Source of the DNA: Acidobacteriaceae bacterium | GTDB lineage: Bacteria > Acidobacteriota > Terriglobia > Bryobacterales > Bryobacteraceae | Length of the DNA stretch: 64,000 nt | Direction of reading: 5' to 3' | Assembly (NCBI GenBank): GCA_019240475.1 | Contig: JAFAYI010000017.1 | Coordinates: 25,117 to 89,116, forward strand | Translations under genes and position numbers: made by a program | Shown: piece after piece, positions 25,461-33,744 of the stretch | Position numbering within the stretch: the stretch's first letter is position 1 | Layout: every line of letters starts with the position of its first letter | Notes under the pieces: generated by a model | Told to the model about the DNA's origin: nothing | Database searches by the model: none | Seen by the model: only the letters and a program-made list of their open reading frames with translations

Positions 25461-26322
25461 CTTTATCTACTTCATCGAACAGTGCGAGCAGACACTGAGC
25501 TTTATGCCGGAAATTTTCTTCCAATTGGGCCAAATGCTTATTGATGCATTTGTCAAGCTGCGGGTCAAGCTCTTGCGACTTTTTGAAAAGACGACAGCCG
25601 GGAATTATAACAACCTTATGCCTTTTGGAGGCCCGCTCATTATCTTGCTTAAGTGTCTTCTGATCTTCCTTAAACAGGTCCTTTACGCCTGGATCAATGG
25701 CCTCGAGATATTTATCTATCGGATCGCAAGTGGCCCTATCGCTTCTTGCGCCGGTGAGCTTTATCATTTTACTCAGCACCTCCTGTTCCGCATCTCGGTG
25801 AGTTTGAACCTCCGCGTTGCCGATCTCAGCTGTGCACGCGGCAAAGAAAATAGAAACGCCGTTACCAACCACACCGATTACGTCACCTTTGTGCTGTACG
25901 TGTAAGTTTGTTGAGAGTTGCATACCCGTTCCGATCCCCTGCAAGATAGATCCGGCCCATATGTTATGCAGCTTATGCCAACGAAAGGCGGCCTCGTCCT
26001 CCTCCACTTCCTCGTCCCCCTTTTGCATCTGTATACGAGCATCAACTATTTCTTCTAACTTCAGAGCCGCCTTGATTTGACCGCGAATAAGCGCCTCACG
26101 CGTCTGCTGGCGCTTGCCATCCGACCACGGCAATGAGCCCGCAAGCTCTTCGCAAATGCCAAGCGATTTTGCAGTGGAAGTCACCTCCGGGTTCTTAGAG
26201 CCGCAATCCTCCGGAGTGGGAGGGGTGGACGTGTTCTGCACAGCCAGTCCTTCACGGCTCTGCATCAAGAACAGCACTCCAAAGACAACTCGGCCCAACC
26301 AGCGAATTGCTCTTATTTTCAC
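25441..26322 (-). CDS. Exported hypothetical protein
   Basis: A 293-residue protein of unknown function. It begins with a signal peptide (basic start KIRAIRW, hydrophobic run up to GLAVQ). The mature part has an acidic, coiled-coil-like stretch (QMQKGDEEVEEDEAAF, about residues 100-115), a hydrophobic glycine-rich segment near 130-165 that could cross a membrane, and several cysteines. GTG 26322 is chosen because GGGAGG sits seven bases before it; the longer GTG at 26337 lies in that ribosome-binding site. It lies inside the accessory region, with broken genes on both sides, and its composition is more AT-rich than the neighbouring operons by eye. Confidence 0.65.
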   Translation of the reverse strand: MKIRAIRWLGRVVFGVLFLMQSREGLAVQNTSTPPTPEDCGSKNPEVTSTAKSLGICEELAGSLPWSDGKRQQTREALIRGQIKAALKLEEIVDARIQMQKGDEEVEEDEAAFRWHKLHNIWAGSILQGIGTGMQLSTNLHVQHKGDVIGVVGNGVSIFFAACTAEIGNAEVQTHRDAEQEVLSKMIKLTGARSDRATCDPIDKYLEAIDPGVKDLFKEDQKTLKQDNERASKRHKVVIIPGCRLFKKSQELDPQLDKCINKHLAQLEENFRHKAQCLLALFDEVDKATPPKP

Positions 26323-26329
26323 AAAGTTA

Positions 26330-26335
26330 CCTCCC
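26330..26335 (-). promoter_or_regulatory. Ribosome-binding site deciding a GTG start
   Basis: GGGAGG on the minus strand, seven bases before GTG 26322. It supports that start over the in-frame GTG at 26337, which overlaps it. Confidence 0.55.
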
Positions 26336-26361
26336 ACTGATCTTCACAAAAAGTCAACGCT

Positions 26362-26535
26362 GATTATAATCGAGGGTTGGCCGATGAATTCAACCAATTC
26401 GTTCGCGACAACGACGGCAAGTTCATCGGGCCGGTAAGCGATAGCGTCCGGAGGCAAGCCATCAATTCGGCGTTCTGGGACGATAATGAGAAAAAGCTGT
26501 ACGCGTGGAATCTCGAGCCGAAGCTGCGGCAGTGG
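26362..26535 (+). pseudogene. Coding fragment fused to an integrase remnant
   Basis: An open stretch without a start codon that reads like real protein: NQFVRDNDGKFIGPVSDSV, then INSAFWDDNEKKLYAWNLEP. I do not recognise the family. At about 26535 the frame loses sense exactly where integrase similarity begins in another frame. This indicates two unrelated gene pieces joined by a deletion. Confidence 0.35.
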
Positions 26536-26872
26536 CGTTTGTCGATGCGTACATCGCGGCCGCCTCATCGCCGGCGACGAGGAGGGGCCGCTGTTTCGCA
26601 CGTTCCACCGGGCGCTCGGGAAAACTCACCTCGAACGCGATGTATCAGCAAGACGTGTTCCGCATGATCCGCAGAAGGGCCGAGCAGGCGGTGCATCAAG
26701 ACGAAGATCGGCAATCACACCTTCCGGGCGACCGGCATCACGGCTTACCTGAAAAACGGCGGCACGCTCGAAATGGCGCAGCACGTCGCGAATCACGGAA
26801 GCCCGTGCACCACGTAGCTCTGTGACGGTGGAGGAGATTTCGCTAGAAGAGATCGAGCGGATCGCGATCTAA
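26505..26872 (+). pseudogene. Tyrosine recombinase (integrase) remnant, C-terminal half
   Basis: The fragment shows the C-terminal catalytic region of a phage-type tyrosine recombinase spread over three frames: FVDAYIAAA, GPLFRTFHRA, QDVFRMIRRRAEQA, IGNHTFRATGITAYLKNGG, then MAQHVANHGSP and finally VEEISLEEIERIAI before TAA. The catalytic Arg of HTFRATG and the later His survive. The active-site Tyr of the expected KLYDR motif is lost: the Lys codon is a TAG stop and the Tyr codon is TGT. Two or more frameshifts are also present and the N-terminal half is missing, so the enzyme is inactive. It marks a former mobile element. Confidence 0.75.
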
Positions 26873-26919
26873 GAGACCGGAGCTTGGACTTCGCCCGCAA
26901 GGTAGGTAGGCATCACTTC

Positions 26920-27618
26920 ATGCAGCAAGAACCCTTAGAAGAAAGTGCGCCCTATGAGGATGTCGTCGCCGCACTACTTACTTCTGAGCGGGCAATCTCT
27001 GAGGTGTTTTTTGAGCACATCAAACCGGAAAAGCCACTCACGTATGCAGATTTTTTTGGGATGGGTATCGGCCGGCGGGCGTTGGCTTTATCGTCCGGTT
27101 TTCGCGTTATGATCGAGCATCGAAATTCGTTATGTGCATTGCCGATCGTGCGAATGCAGCTTGATACCGCCCTTCGCCTTTACGCCGGATTCTTCGTTAC
27201 CGATCATCAGAAATTCTGCCATGCCGTTATGCAGGGCGCGCCGATCGACCGCATGAAGGCCGATGACGGTTCAGTTATGAAAGATCGATATCTCGTCAAT
27301 CGGGTCGCCAAGCGTAACCCGTGGATGACCACCGTTTATAAACTTACGTCGGGATACATCCATTTTTCAGACCGCCACATCTTTGAAGCAGTGCGAAAAG
27401 GCGAAGGCGAGAAGGCGCAAATGGCAATCGGGCCAGTCGATTTCGATAGGAAACCCAAGCACTTCCTCGAACCCATGAGATGCGTGCACCATCTGAATCT
27501 CATCATCGAATTTGCTTTGAAGGACTGGTATTCACGGATGTGTGACCCGAACGGCGTTATCATCTCGGCAAGTGAACTGTGGGGTGAATACCGCGAACAT
27601 GAGCCTGATCCGGAATAG
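26920..27618 (+). CDS. Hypothetical protein, intact
   Basis: A 232-residue cytoplasmic protein without signal peptide or membrane segment. The middle (RNSLCALPIVRMQLDTALRLYAGFFV, of which the RMQLDTALRLY helix is most telling) is helical and recalls the DUF5677-type proteins often found near mobile and defence genes; this is a weak resemblance. ATG 26920 has GGTAGG nine bases upstream. A TTG at 26884 would add twelve residues. It follows the dead integrase by 47 bases and may be cargo of the former element. Confidence 0.6.
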   Translation: MQQEPLEESAPYEDVVAALLTSERAISEVFFEHIKPEKPLTYADFFGMGIGRRALALSSGFRVMIEHRNSLCALPIVRMQLDTALRLYAGFFVTDHQKFCHAVMQGAPIDRMKADDGSVMKDRYLVNRVAKRNPWMTTVYKLTSGYIHFSDRHIFEAVRKGEGEKAQMAIGPVDFDRKPKHFLEPMRCVHHLNLIIEFALKDWYSRMCDPNGVIISASELWGEYREHEPDPE

Positions 27619-27961
27619 ATGGCCATGAGCTAGACCGGATAATTCCGAATCGGTTCAGGATTTCGCTGAGACACTTTCCCATGCCGGAAACTAATCTCAA
27701 AGCACGCTTCCCCGCTAACGCCCGGAAACGTTCGCCGCCTCCTCACCCTCGGAGGGGATGAATTGCATGCCCACTCATTTCTGCTTCTGCTTTTGATGCC
27801 CATTCCGAGGGCGGGGACCATACAAACAGGACATCGACGTTAACAGCACGTGCAGCGCGATCCGCTTCTAGCGACTCCGGTGGGTACTCACCGCGCTCCG
27901 GCTTCTGCCACGCAAAGCGACGCCGCTCCCGAACACATCCAATAACTTCGGGCGTGTGCCG
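27619..27961. other. Intergenic stretch without a supported gene
   Basis: The only frame of any length runs on the minus strand at 27630-27821 and shows no domain or start context. I see no RNA gene, repeat or clear promoter in it. Confidence 0.5.
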
Positions 27962-28333
27962 TCAAACGTGGGGTGCTCCTTGTGGTTTCCTGAATCGACG
28001 CGGGATGAAGGTCCCGCAGTTGACCTTCGTCACCGCGCCAGGCCGAGCTTCGACCAGGGCGGATACAATAGCGCCGATGTACGGCTCTATCGTCGGCCAG
28101 TGATTCGTGCTGAGCAGGAGGACGGCGAAGGGCCGGCGCGACAGGTTCTGTTCGCGTTCCATCCGCTTGTCATTCGTGATGAAGGTTCGGAATCCTTTAG
28201 CTTCGATCGCGTCAAGCAGGCGACCGTTTGTAGTGCCCTTCAGTCCTAACTGGCGCACACTTTGAACGTCATAGCCCGCAAGGCGCGCTGCAATTTGTTC
28301 AGGAACGCCTTCGTCCAGAGCAACGGTGGTCAA
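27962..28333 (-). CDS. DUF5615 PIN-like toxin of a toxin-antitoxin pair
   Basis: A 123-residue protein with the DUF5615 pattern of PIN-like nucleases: an early acidic position in ALDEGVPEQIAARL, then GLKGTTNGRLLDAI and the ITNDKRMEREQ segment near residue 55, equivalent to the family's TNDKDF motif. Such proteins are predicted RNases paired with DUF433 antitoxins. The TTG start overlaps the stop of the upstream DUF433 gene as TTGA, showing translational coupling. The C-terminal tail after about residue 105 is longer than needed for the fold. No other toxin gene lies nearby. Confidence 0.8.
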   Translation of the reverse strand: MTTVALDEGVPEQIAARLAGYDVQSVRQLGLKGTTNGRLLDAIEAKGFRTFITNDKRMEREQNLSRRPFAVLLLSTNHWPTIEPYIGAIVSALVEARPGAVTKVNCGTFIPRRFRKPQGAPHV

Positions 28334-28581
28334 GGTTGCAACTGGTGTTCGTGGGCGGCTTCATAGGCCAGCACAGTACGCAGACCTTCGGGACCGGGGA
28401 TCGTCGGGAAGGACTCCAGCGTAGCCTTAATCGCATCCTCATCGGACATTTCCTGCAGCTCGCGGTAAGCGTAGTAGCTCTCAATCGCGTCCTCCACCGG
28501 CATGCGCGTGCCTTTGAATACAGGCTCGCCATGCATCACGTCCGCGTCGATACTGATGAGGGGACAGGCCGACCAATCCAC
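28330..28581 (-). CDS. DUF433 antitoxin
   Basis: An 83-residue DUF433 protein, the usual partner of DUF5615 toxins. The characteristic opening ISIDADVMHGEPVFKGTRMPV at residues 9-29 and the helix-turn-helix-like part VEDAIESYYAYRELQ follow the family closely. It should bind the toxin and repress the pair's own promoter. GTG 28581 fits the family's N-terminus; an ATG eight bases upstream is out of frame. Confidence 0.85.
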   Translation of the reverse strand: MDWSACPLISIDADVMHGEPVFKGTRMPVEDAIESYYAYRELQEMSDEDAIKATLESFPTIPGPEGLRTVLAYEAAHEHQLQP

Positions 28582-28650
28582 GCCTTCATTTTAGCGACTT
28601 GCATCATCTCCTCAAAACATCAGCAACCGATAGTCGCCCCTCGGTGTCCT

Positions 28651-28732
28651 AGGGCGTACGCCTTTTTCTAAATCGGCATGGATGCGGTTCGTGACGCGAG
28701 TGTAAACGTTCTTGTTTTTCGGTGCTGGTCAT
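28651..28732 (-). pseudogene. ArdC-type antirestriction gene remnant (N-terminus only)
   Basis: From ATG 28732 the frame reads MTSTEKQE. One base later, in the next frame, it continues YTRVTNRIHADLEKGVRP, the well-known N-terminus of ArdC-type (DUF1738) proteins. Similarity then stops abruptly at about 28651. A one-base frameshift and loss of the rest of the gene make it a remnant. AAGGAAAAG precedes the ATG. ArdC proteins are typical of plasmids and conjugative elements, which supports a mobile origin for this region. Confidence 0.65.
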
Positions 28733-29526
28733 TTGCTTTTCCTTTTGTTGGAAATGGGGTTGAAACATCAACCCCTGCCGGATCGGCGAGGTCTGGGGGT
28801 AGCAAAGGACAAGGGTCAGCGTTCCTGGTTGCAGGAATTTTGGGGGGACCGCGAAAGGCGCGTGCGCCGCTTTTCGTTGGCGAAAATTCGTGGGGGAGCC
28901 AAAAGCCATCAGGCCGCGCCGTTGCCGCACGAGGGGCGAAGCCCATGAGGTTTAATTTAGGCGCTCAAGTGTTTCCGCATTATCGAAGCCACTGGAGCAA
29001 CTCAGGAAAGTAAACGGTAGGCCGTCCCAATGGATCTATCCAGATTGGTGTGGACCGCACCCAAACTCTCTGATCATTTCGATGTGCCATTCAAACACAC
29101 GAATTAAGTAGCAGGTTCATCGCAAGGCGACTTGATGGGAGTTTGGCGAGCCGCGATTGTCAAATCTACGCAATGGCGACTACGCATCAACTTGGATTCG
29201 TAACGTTGGGCCGTTGACGCGGATCTTTCCACGGCTATCCCACGCCGATTCGCATTCGCATCCGGGTTCCGAAACATCCGCCGAGAGCCTCATGGTTCCT
29301 AGAATCGGCACCTCCTTGCATGTCCAAGTAGGCGCAGAATCCCACAGTAACTGCCACATGCAACGGCCGCTGTTAAGTCGGAAGTCTTTTGACAAAAAAT
29401 TGACAGTCTCGCAACAACGCCAAGCAAGCTTCCGATTGAAACTTAAGCGAGAGCGGGTAGCTGCGTTCTGCAAATCCGCACGGCAACGAGCCGGCCCGTC
29501 TCAGACCGAATCCAGAAGAGGGCTTT
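28733..29526. other. Long intergenic stretch without a supported gene
   Basis: The left 200 bases are the upstream region of the ArdC remnant. The rest has short frames on both strands with no domain. Two TTGACA words occur at 29389 and 29400 before the GloVer gene, but neither is followed by a convincing -10 element. The stretch probably holds the promoter of the GloVer-repeat gene. Confidence 0.5.
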
Positions 29527-30819
29527 ATGAATATGACGATTGAAACACGGAAAATCGGCGCGAGGAGTAGCCAGAGCGCGCGTGGATTGCGATTGGGCGG
29601 GCTGGCGCTGGCGTGTCTGGCAGCGGTAAGCGGGGCGGCGGCGGCGCAGACGACGGAGGTGGTTCTCCATAACTTCTGCTCCCTGACGAATTGCGCAGAC
29701 GGCGCCCAACCGTTGGGCGTGATCCGCGATTCGGAGGGCAACCTGTACGGCGGCACGCTTGCAGGCGGCGCGCATGGCAAGGGAGTTGTGTACAAATTGG
29801 CTCCATCCGGGCAGGAGACAGTGTTATACAACTTCTGCTCGCTGGGTGCAGACCTTTGCACGGACGGATGGGCCGCCAGCGTCTCGGTAATCGATTCCGA
29901 GGGCAACCTGTATGGAACCGCGGGTTTTGGCGGCGCACACAACGTTGGAGCTGTGTACGAACTGACTGACTCCGGGAACGAGACGGTGCTTCACAGCTTC
30001 TGCTCGTTCACGAATTGCGCAGACGGGTCCGCCCCTGGTGGCGGCCTGATCCGCGATTCAGACGGTAACCTCTATGGCACCACCTTATACGGCGGCGCTA
30101 GCTCCAACGGCAGCGGCGTAACATCGGGCGCTGGAGTGCTTTACAAACTGACTGCCTCCGGGCAAGAGACGGTGCTACACAACTTCTGCTCGCTGGCGGA
30201 CTGCGCCGATGGGGCACTCCCCTCAGGAAGCCTGGTCCTCGATTCGGAGGGCAACCTGTACGGCACCACCATAGACGGCGGCCCAAACGGCGGCGTATCG
30301 TCCGGCTCTGGAGTGGTATACAAAGTGGACACTTCCGGCAGCGAGACGGTGCTCTGCAGCTTTGGCTCGGCGAGTTGCCCTGATGGGGCCAACCCCAATG
30401 GCGGCGTGATCCTCGATTCAGAGGGCAACCTATATGGCACCACGAGTAAAGGCGGCACTCACGGCAAGGGAGTTGTGTACAAACTGGCTCCATCCGGGCA
30501 AGAGACGGTCCTATACAACTTCTGCTCGCTGACGAATTGCGCCGACGGCGAAAACCCTGGGCCCGTCATCCGCGATTCAGCAGGCAATCTATATGGCACA
30601 GCATCCAACGGCCCCAAACAGAACCCTGGCAACGGGCTGGTGTACGAACTGAGTACTTCCGGCAGCGAGACGGTGCTCTGCAGCTTTGGCTCGGCGAGTT
30701 GCCCTGATGGGGCCCACCCCGATGGCGGCGTGGTCATCGATTCAGAGGGCAACCTATATGGCGCCACGAGTAACGGCGGCGCAAAAGGCGGGGGCATCGT
30801 GTTCAAACTCGAGCGGTAG
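29527..30819 (+). CDS. Exported GloVer-type tandem-repeat protein
   Basis: A 430-residue secreted protein with a signal peptide ending in GAAAAQ and seven tandem repeats of about 55 residues. Each repeat contains a cysteine pair (FCSLTNCADG or FGSASCPDG), then DSEGNLYGTT and VVYKL. This is the GloVer-containing extracellular repeat family. The repeats probably build a beta-propeller; the function is unknown. ATG 29527 has AGAGGG a few bases upstream. The C-terminus ends KLER with no sorting signal. Adjacent repeats are very similar in DNA, so copy number may vary between strains. Confidence 0.87.
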   Translation: MNMTIETRKIGARSSQSARGLRLGGLALACLAAVSGAAAAQTTEVVLHNFCSLTNCADGAQPLGVIRDSEGNLYGGTLAGGAHGKGVVYKLAPSGQETVLYNFCSLGADLCTDGWAASVSVIDSEGNLYGTAGFGGAHNVGAVYELTDSGNETVLHSFCSFTNCADGSAPGGGLIRDSDGNLYGTTLYGGASSNGSGVTSGAGVLYKLTASGQETVLHNFCSLADCADGALPSGSLVLDSEGNLYGTTIDGGPNGGVSSGSGVVYKVDTSGSETVLCSFGSASCPDGANPNGGVILDSEGNLYGTTSKGGTHGKGVVYKLAPSGQETVLYNFCSLTNCADGENPGPVIRDSAGNLYGTASNGPKQNPGNGLVYELSTSGSETVLCSFGSASCPDGAHPDGGVVIDSEGNLYGATSNGGAKGGGIVFKLER

Positions 30820-31271
30820 CGCTTGCCCGTGACAACGCGCAACGCGAGCGTTATAGAGAGCTACTGGGGCCAGCTATTCACGATATGCGTCAGATTGATG
30901 CTGCAGGTCCCGGACGGTCGAACACTCGGAAAGTAGACGCCCAGCATAGCTCCGCCCTGGTCGGGATGTATTTACCGGCGCTCCGGCTTGTGGCTGAAAT
31001 AACCGGGATATCGGATAGTGGCGGCCAGGTGTCGGTTTCTTCAGGTCGCTACTTTCTGAAAAGCGGACCTTTCAACCGCTGAGCAAATTTAGATCTACTT
31101 ATAGGCGTGAGACATTGGGGAACACAAATTTTCGCAAACATCAGGTACGACACCCACTGGCCCATGGCTCCGATTTCAGGCCGTGATCGTTTGCCCGCAG
31201 CGCGGTGTCTCCAGGTTATTCCAGCAAACCCGCCATCATATCGAGTCATTCTTGCGGAAAAGAAAAGAGTC
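30820..31271. other. Intergenic stretch without a supported gene
   Basis: Two short frames (30885-31082 plus, 31049-31372 minus) lack domains and start signals; the second runs into the regulator gene in another frame. I see no RNA gene or repeat. Confidence 0.5.
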
Positions 31272-32054
31272 TCACGTCCTATTTGAAATAAGAGCTGGCG
31301 TGATCCCCAGAGCCTTTCTGAACATGGAAATAAACGCGCTCGGCGCAGTGTAACCAGATTCAAGAGCCGCATGTGTTACCTTTGCGCCTTCCGCTAAGAG
31401 GCGCATCGCCTGCATGAGCCGAAGTTGCTGCCGCCATTTTCCAAAGCTCATACCGGCTTCCTCTTGAAAGAGTCTTTCGATCGACCTTTTGCTCGCGCCG
31501 CCCACGCGGCAAAGCTCGGCGAGTGTCCGGCCATCACCGGGATGTTTCGTAAGTATGGCAGCGATCCGAACCAGCCTTGAATCTGACAAATGTGGAAGCT
31601 GCAACGGCACCGTCTGCACCGCCTCCAGCTGATAAAGAACTATCCCGATCAAGTAGTTTTGCCATCGCACAGTTCTCTTAAGCGCGGCAGAGGTGCAGGC
31701 ATAAAGAATAAGCTCTTTGAGCAATGTAGAAACATTCACGACGCAACAGCCGTGTGGCAGTCGTTTGGCTAGCCCTGGTTTCAGATACAGGGTCCGCATC
31801 GCCACCGAACCCGACATCGTGATTGTGTGGGAAACGTCGGCCGGTATCCAGACAGCACGTTGTGGCGGAACAACCCAGGTATCGGATTGAGTGCGAACGG
31901 TCATCACGCCGCGCGAGGCGTAGACCAGTTGATCCCGATCAAGGAAATGCAACGGGATGATGTGACCGGCTGGATAGTCGCGGGTGAGAGTTGTGATCGG
32001 TGACTTCTCGTCTTCCGAGCGGTCAAAAAGTCGACTTTTGCGCTCTTGCGACAT
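31272..32054 (-). CDS. AraC-family transcriptional regulator with cupin sensor
   Basis: A 260-residue regulator. Residues about 20-105 form a cupin-type sensor domain (YPAGHIIPLHFLDRDQLVYA, then VPPQRAVWIPADVSHTI). Residues about 155-258 carry two helix-turn-helix motifs, seen in LAELCRVGGASKRSIERLF and ALESGYTAPSAFISMFRKA. The layout is that of the AraC regulators with short cupin sensors that often control nearby efflux or hydrolase genes. It is divergent from a truncated carboxylesterase gene, which may have been its target. ATG 32054 is used. Confidence 0.9.
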   Translation of the reverse strand: MSQERKSRLFDRSEDEKSPITTLTRDYPAGHIIPLHFLDRDQLVYASRGVMTVRTQSDTWVVPPQRAVWIPADVSHTITMSGSVAMRTLYLKPGLAKRLPHGCCVVNVSTLLKELILYACTSAALKRTVRWQNYLIGIVLYQLEAVQTVPLQLPHLSDSRLVRIAAILTKHPGDGRTLAELCRVGGASKRSIERLFQEEAGMSFGKWRQQLRLMQAMRLLAEGAKVTHAALESGYTAPSAFISMFRKALGITPALISNRT

Positions 32055-32088
32055 TTGTTGTCACTTTATCGGAAGTGCCTAGAGGTGA

Positions 32089-32409
32089 GAATCGATATGC
32101 TGCGAAGTCGATCCGGGAAAGCGATCCCAGCTGGGCGCGCATCATGGGGAAGAGCTATTCTTCTTGAGCGACTCTTTTCCCATTGACTGGGAACACACAA
32201 GCGAAGACCAAAATTTAGGAAAGCTAATACGCGGCTATTGGGTCCAGTTCGTCAAAACCGGCAACCCTAATTTCGACAGAGTTCCGAATTGGCCTGCTTA
32301 TAGTAAATCCTCAGAGTATTTCGAACTCGGCGAATACGTCGGCCCCCGCCCCGTCCCTCAATGCATCAGGGCGCTTGAATCCATTATGCGGCGCATCGTG
32401 GCGAGCTAG
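32089..32409 (+). pseudogene. Carboxylesterase type B remnant (C-terminal end)
   Basis: An open frame after a stop at 32086 that reads as the C-terminal end of a type B carboxylesterase: HHGEELFFLSDSFPIDWE, then LGKLIRGYWVQFVKTGNPN and WPAYSK. The catalytic Ser and Glu regions that should lie 300 or more residues earlier are absent, so most of the gene has been deleted. No start codon of its own is convincing. Its end overlaps the convergent PadR gene by four bases. Confidence 0.6.
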
Positions 32410-32717
32410 TCCTCCTCAACGAGTTCATGAAATAGCTCTCGCACTTTGCTTTTTGATGCCGCTAAAGCTTTGCGCCCTAACCGGGTCGCTCGGTACACTC
32501 GCCGCAGCGATTTCCCGTTTCGCTGCTCGGTCGATCGCAGGTAGCCTTTCTTCTCAAGTCCTTGGAGCAGAGGATACAGACTCCCCGGACTGATCCGGTA
32601 TCCGTGACGCGCCAACTCCTCAATGATTCCCAGACCGAAGATCGGACCCTCTACTGCGTGGTGCAGGACATGGAGCCGGATCAGGCCTGAATACAAGTCG
32701 CGATCAGCGGCGGCCAT
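32406..32717 (-). CDS. PadR-family transcriptional regulator
   Basis: A 103-residue regulator of the PadR group, common in Acidobacteriota beside permease or membrane genes. The winged helix shows LHVLHHAVEGPIFGLGIIEEL and the family's SPGSLYPLLQGLEKKGYL near residues 44-61, then YRATRLGRKAL. PadR proteins bind as dimers to their own and a neighbour's promoter. It is divergent from an outer-membrane protein gene with 79 bases between the starts, so that gene is the likely target. Confidence 0.9.
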   Translation of the reverse strand: MAAADRDLYSGLIRLHVLHHAVEGPIFGLGIIEELARHGYRISPGSLYPLLQGLEKKGYLRSTEQRNGKSLRRVYRATRLGRKALAASKSKVRELFHELVEED

Positions 32718-32796
32718 TCTAGCTCTGACTTCGATTTCGACATTAGATTACGCTCCATGATACTCTGAACCCGCAGGAGCACTCGTCAACCCGGCA

Positions 32797-33693
32797 ATGA
32801 AATTAAATCAGCGGATGTTCGATTGTACGGCGCCTAGGGTGTTTCTGCTCCTTCTGGTTGCAGCGTCCAGCCTATGGGCACAGGGGCCGCCGTTCCAAAC
32901 GGACGATCCGGTCCCGGTCGATTTCCAGCATTACGAGTTTTATATTTTCGGAGCTATGGATGGGACGCCTGCGGAAATGGATTCCGTCGGTCCGGCGTTC
33001 GAATTTAACTGGGGCGCTATTCCCAGGGTGCAGCTACACGTCATCGCGCCCTGGGGCACCGTCAATCCCTCGAACAACCCGATCTACGCCCCCGGCGGAA
33101 TTGGCCCCTCCGCCTTCGGCTACACCGATATGGAACTCGGCGCCAAGATCGCGTTCATCAAAGAATCAAAGTACATTCCCCAGATCGGCACCTTTACGAT
33201 GTTCGAAATGCCAACGGGTAACTACGACAAAGGTCTCGGTGTGGGAAAGGTGTGGTACAAAGTTCCCCTCTGGCTACAAAAGAATTTCGGGCACTGGTTG
33301 CTCGACGGCGGCGGGGGCGCGGTCGTCGTTCCGCAAACCGGCTACCGAACCTTCCCTTACGGCGCATTCTTGTTGAAATACGGCTTCGGCGAACGCCTGG
33401 AACTTGGAGGCGAGATCTTTTCCCACGGGGCCGAAGGCTACGCCACACCCCAGACCCAGGCCTCCACGCTGATCGACTTCGGCGGTTACTATCACTTCAA
33501 GCATCACGAGGGCGAGCAGTTTTTGTTTTGCTACGGTCACTCCGTTCTCGGCCAGACCGAACAGTATGCATACATCGGCATGTATTGGACATGGGGAAAA
33601 GATAAGAAGAAACCGGATTCAAGCGACCTCAGATTGCCGGAGCCGATGCACATACCAGGATCTCCGCCTATGAACGGAATGAGCTGGCAATGA
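32797..33693 (+). CDS. Outer-membrane beta-barrel protein, MetA-pathway-like
   Basis: A 298-residue exported protein with a signal peptide ending in LWAQG. It resembles the outer-membrane proteins annotated as MetA-pathway/phenol degradation porin-like: alternating hydrophobic strands such as VQLHVIAPWG, YTDMELGAKIAFI and LELGGEIFSHG, and a final strand YAYIGMYWTWG. After that strand a 35-residue polar tail follows, so the barrel does not end at the C-terminus. Function is unknown. ATG 32797; the PadR gene is divergent. Confidence 0.72.
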   Translation: MKLNQRMFDCTAPRVFLLLLVAASSLWAQGPPFQTDDPVPVDFQHYEFYIFGAMDGTPAEMDSVGPAFEFNWGAIPRVQLHVIAPWGTVNPSNNPIYAPGGIGPSAFGYTDMELGAKIAFIKESKYIPQIGTFTMFEMPTGNYDKGLGVGKVWYKVPLWLQKNFGHWLLDGGGGAVVVPQTGYRTFPYGAFLLKYGFGERLELGGEIFSHGAEGYATPQTQASTLIDFGGYYHFKHHEGEQFLFCYGHSVLGQTEQYAYIGMYWTWGKDKKKPDSSDLRLPEPMHIPGSPPMNGMSWQ

Positions 33694-33744
33694 CCCGCGG
33701 CTTGCAATGAGATGCAAGGCTGATCCGCGCGGAAAAGGCGGTAA

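Noticed and set aside
29389..29405. Two TTGACA words as a sigma-70 promoter for the GloVer gene
   Set aside because: No -10-like hexamer lies 16-18 bases downstream of either.
29780..30800. CRISPR-like repeat array
   Set aside because: The regular repeats are coding, in frame and about 165 bases long; they are GloVer protein repeats.
33701..33718. CTTGCA/TGCAAG hairpin after the barrel gene as a terminator
   Set aside because: Only six pairs, no T-run and the next gene continues in the same direction.
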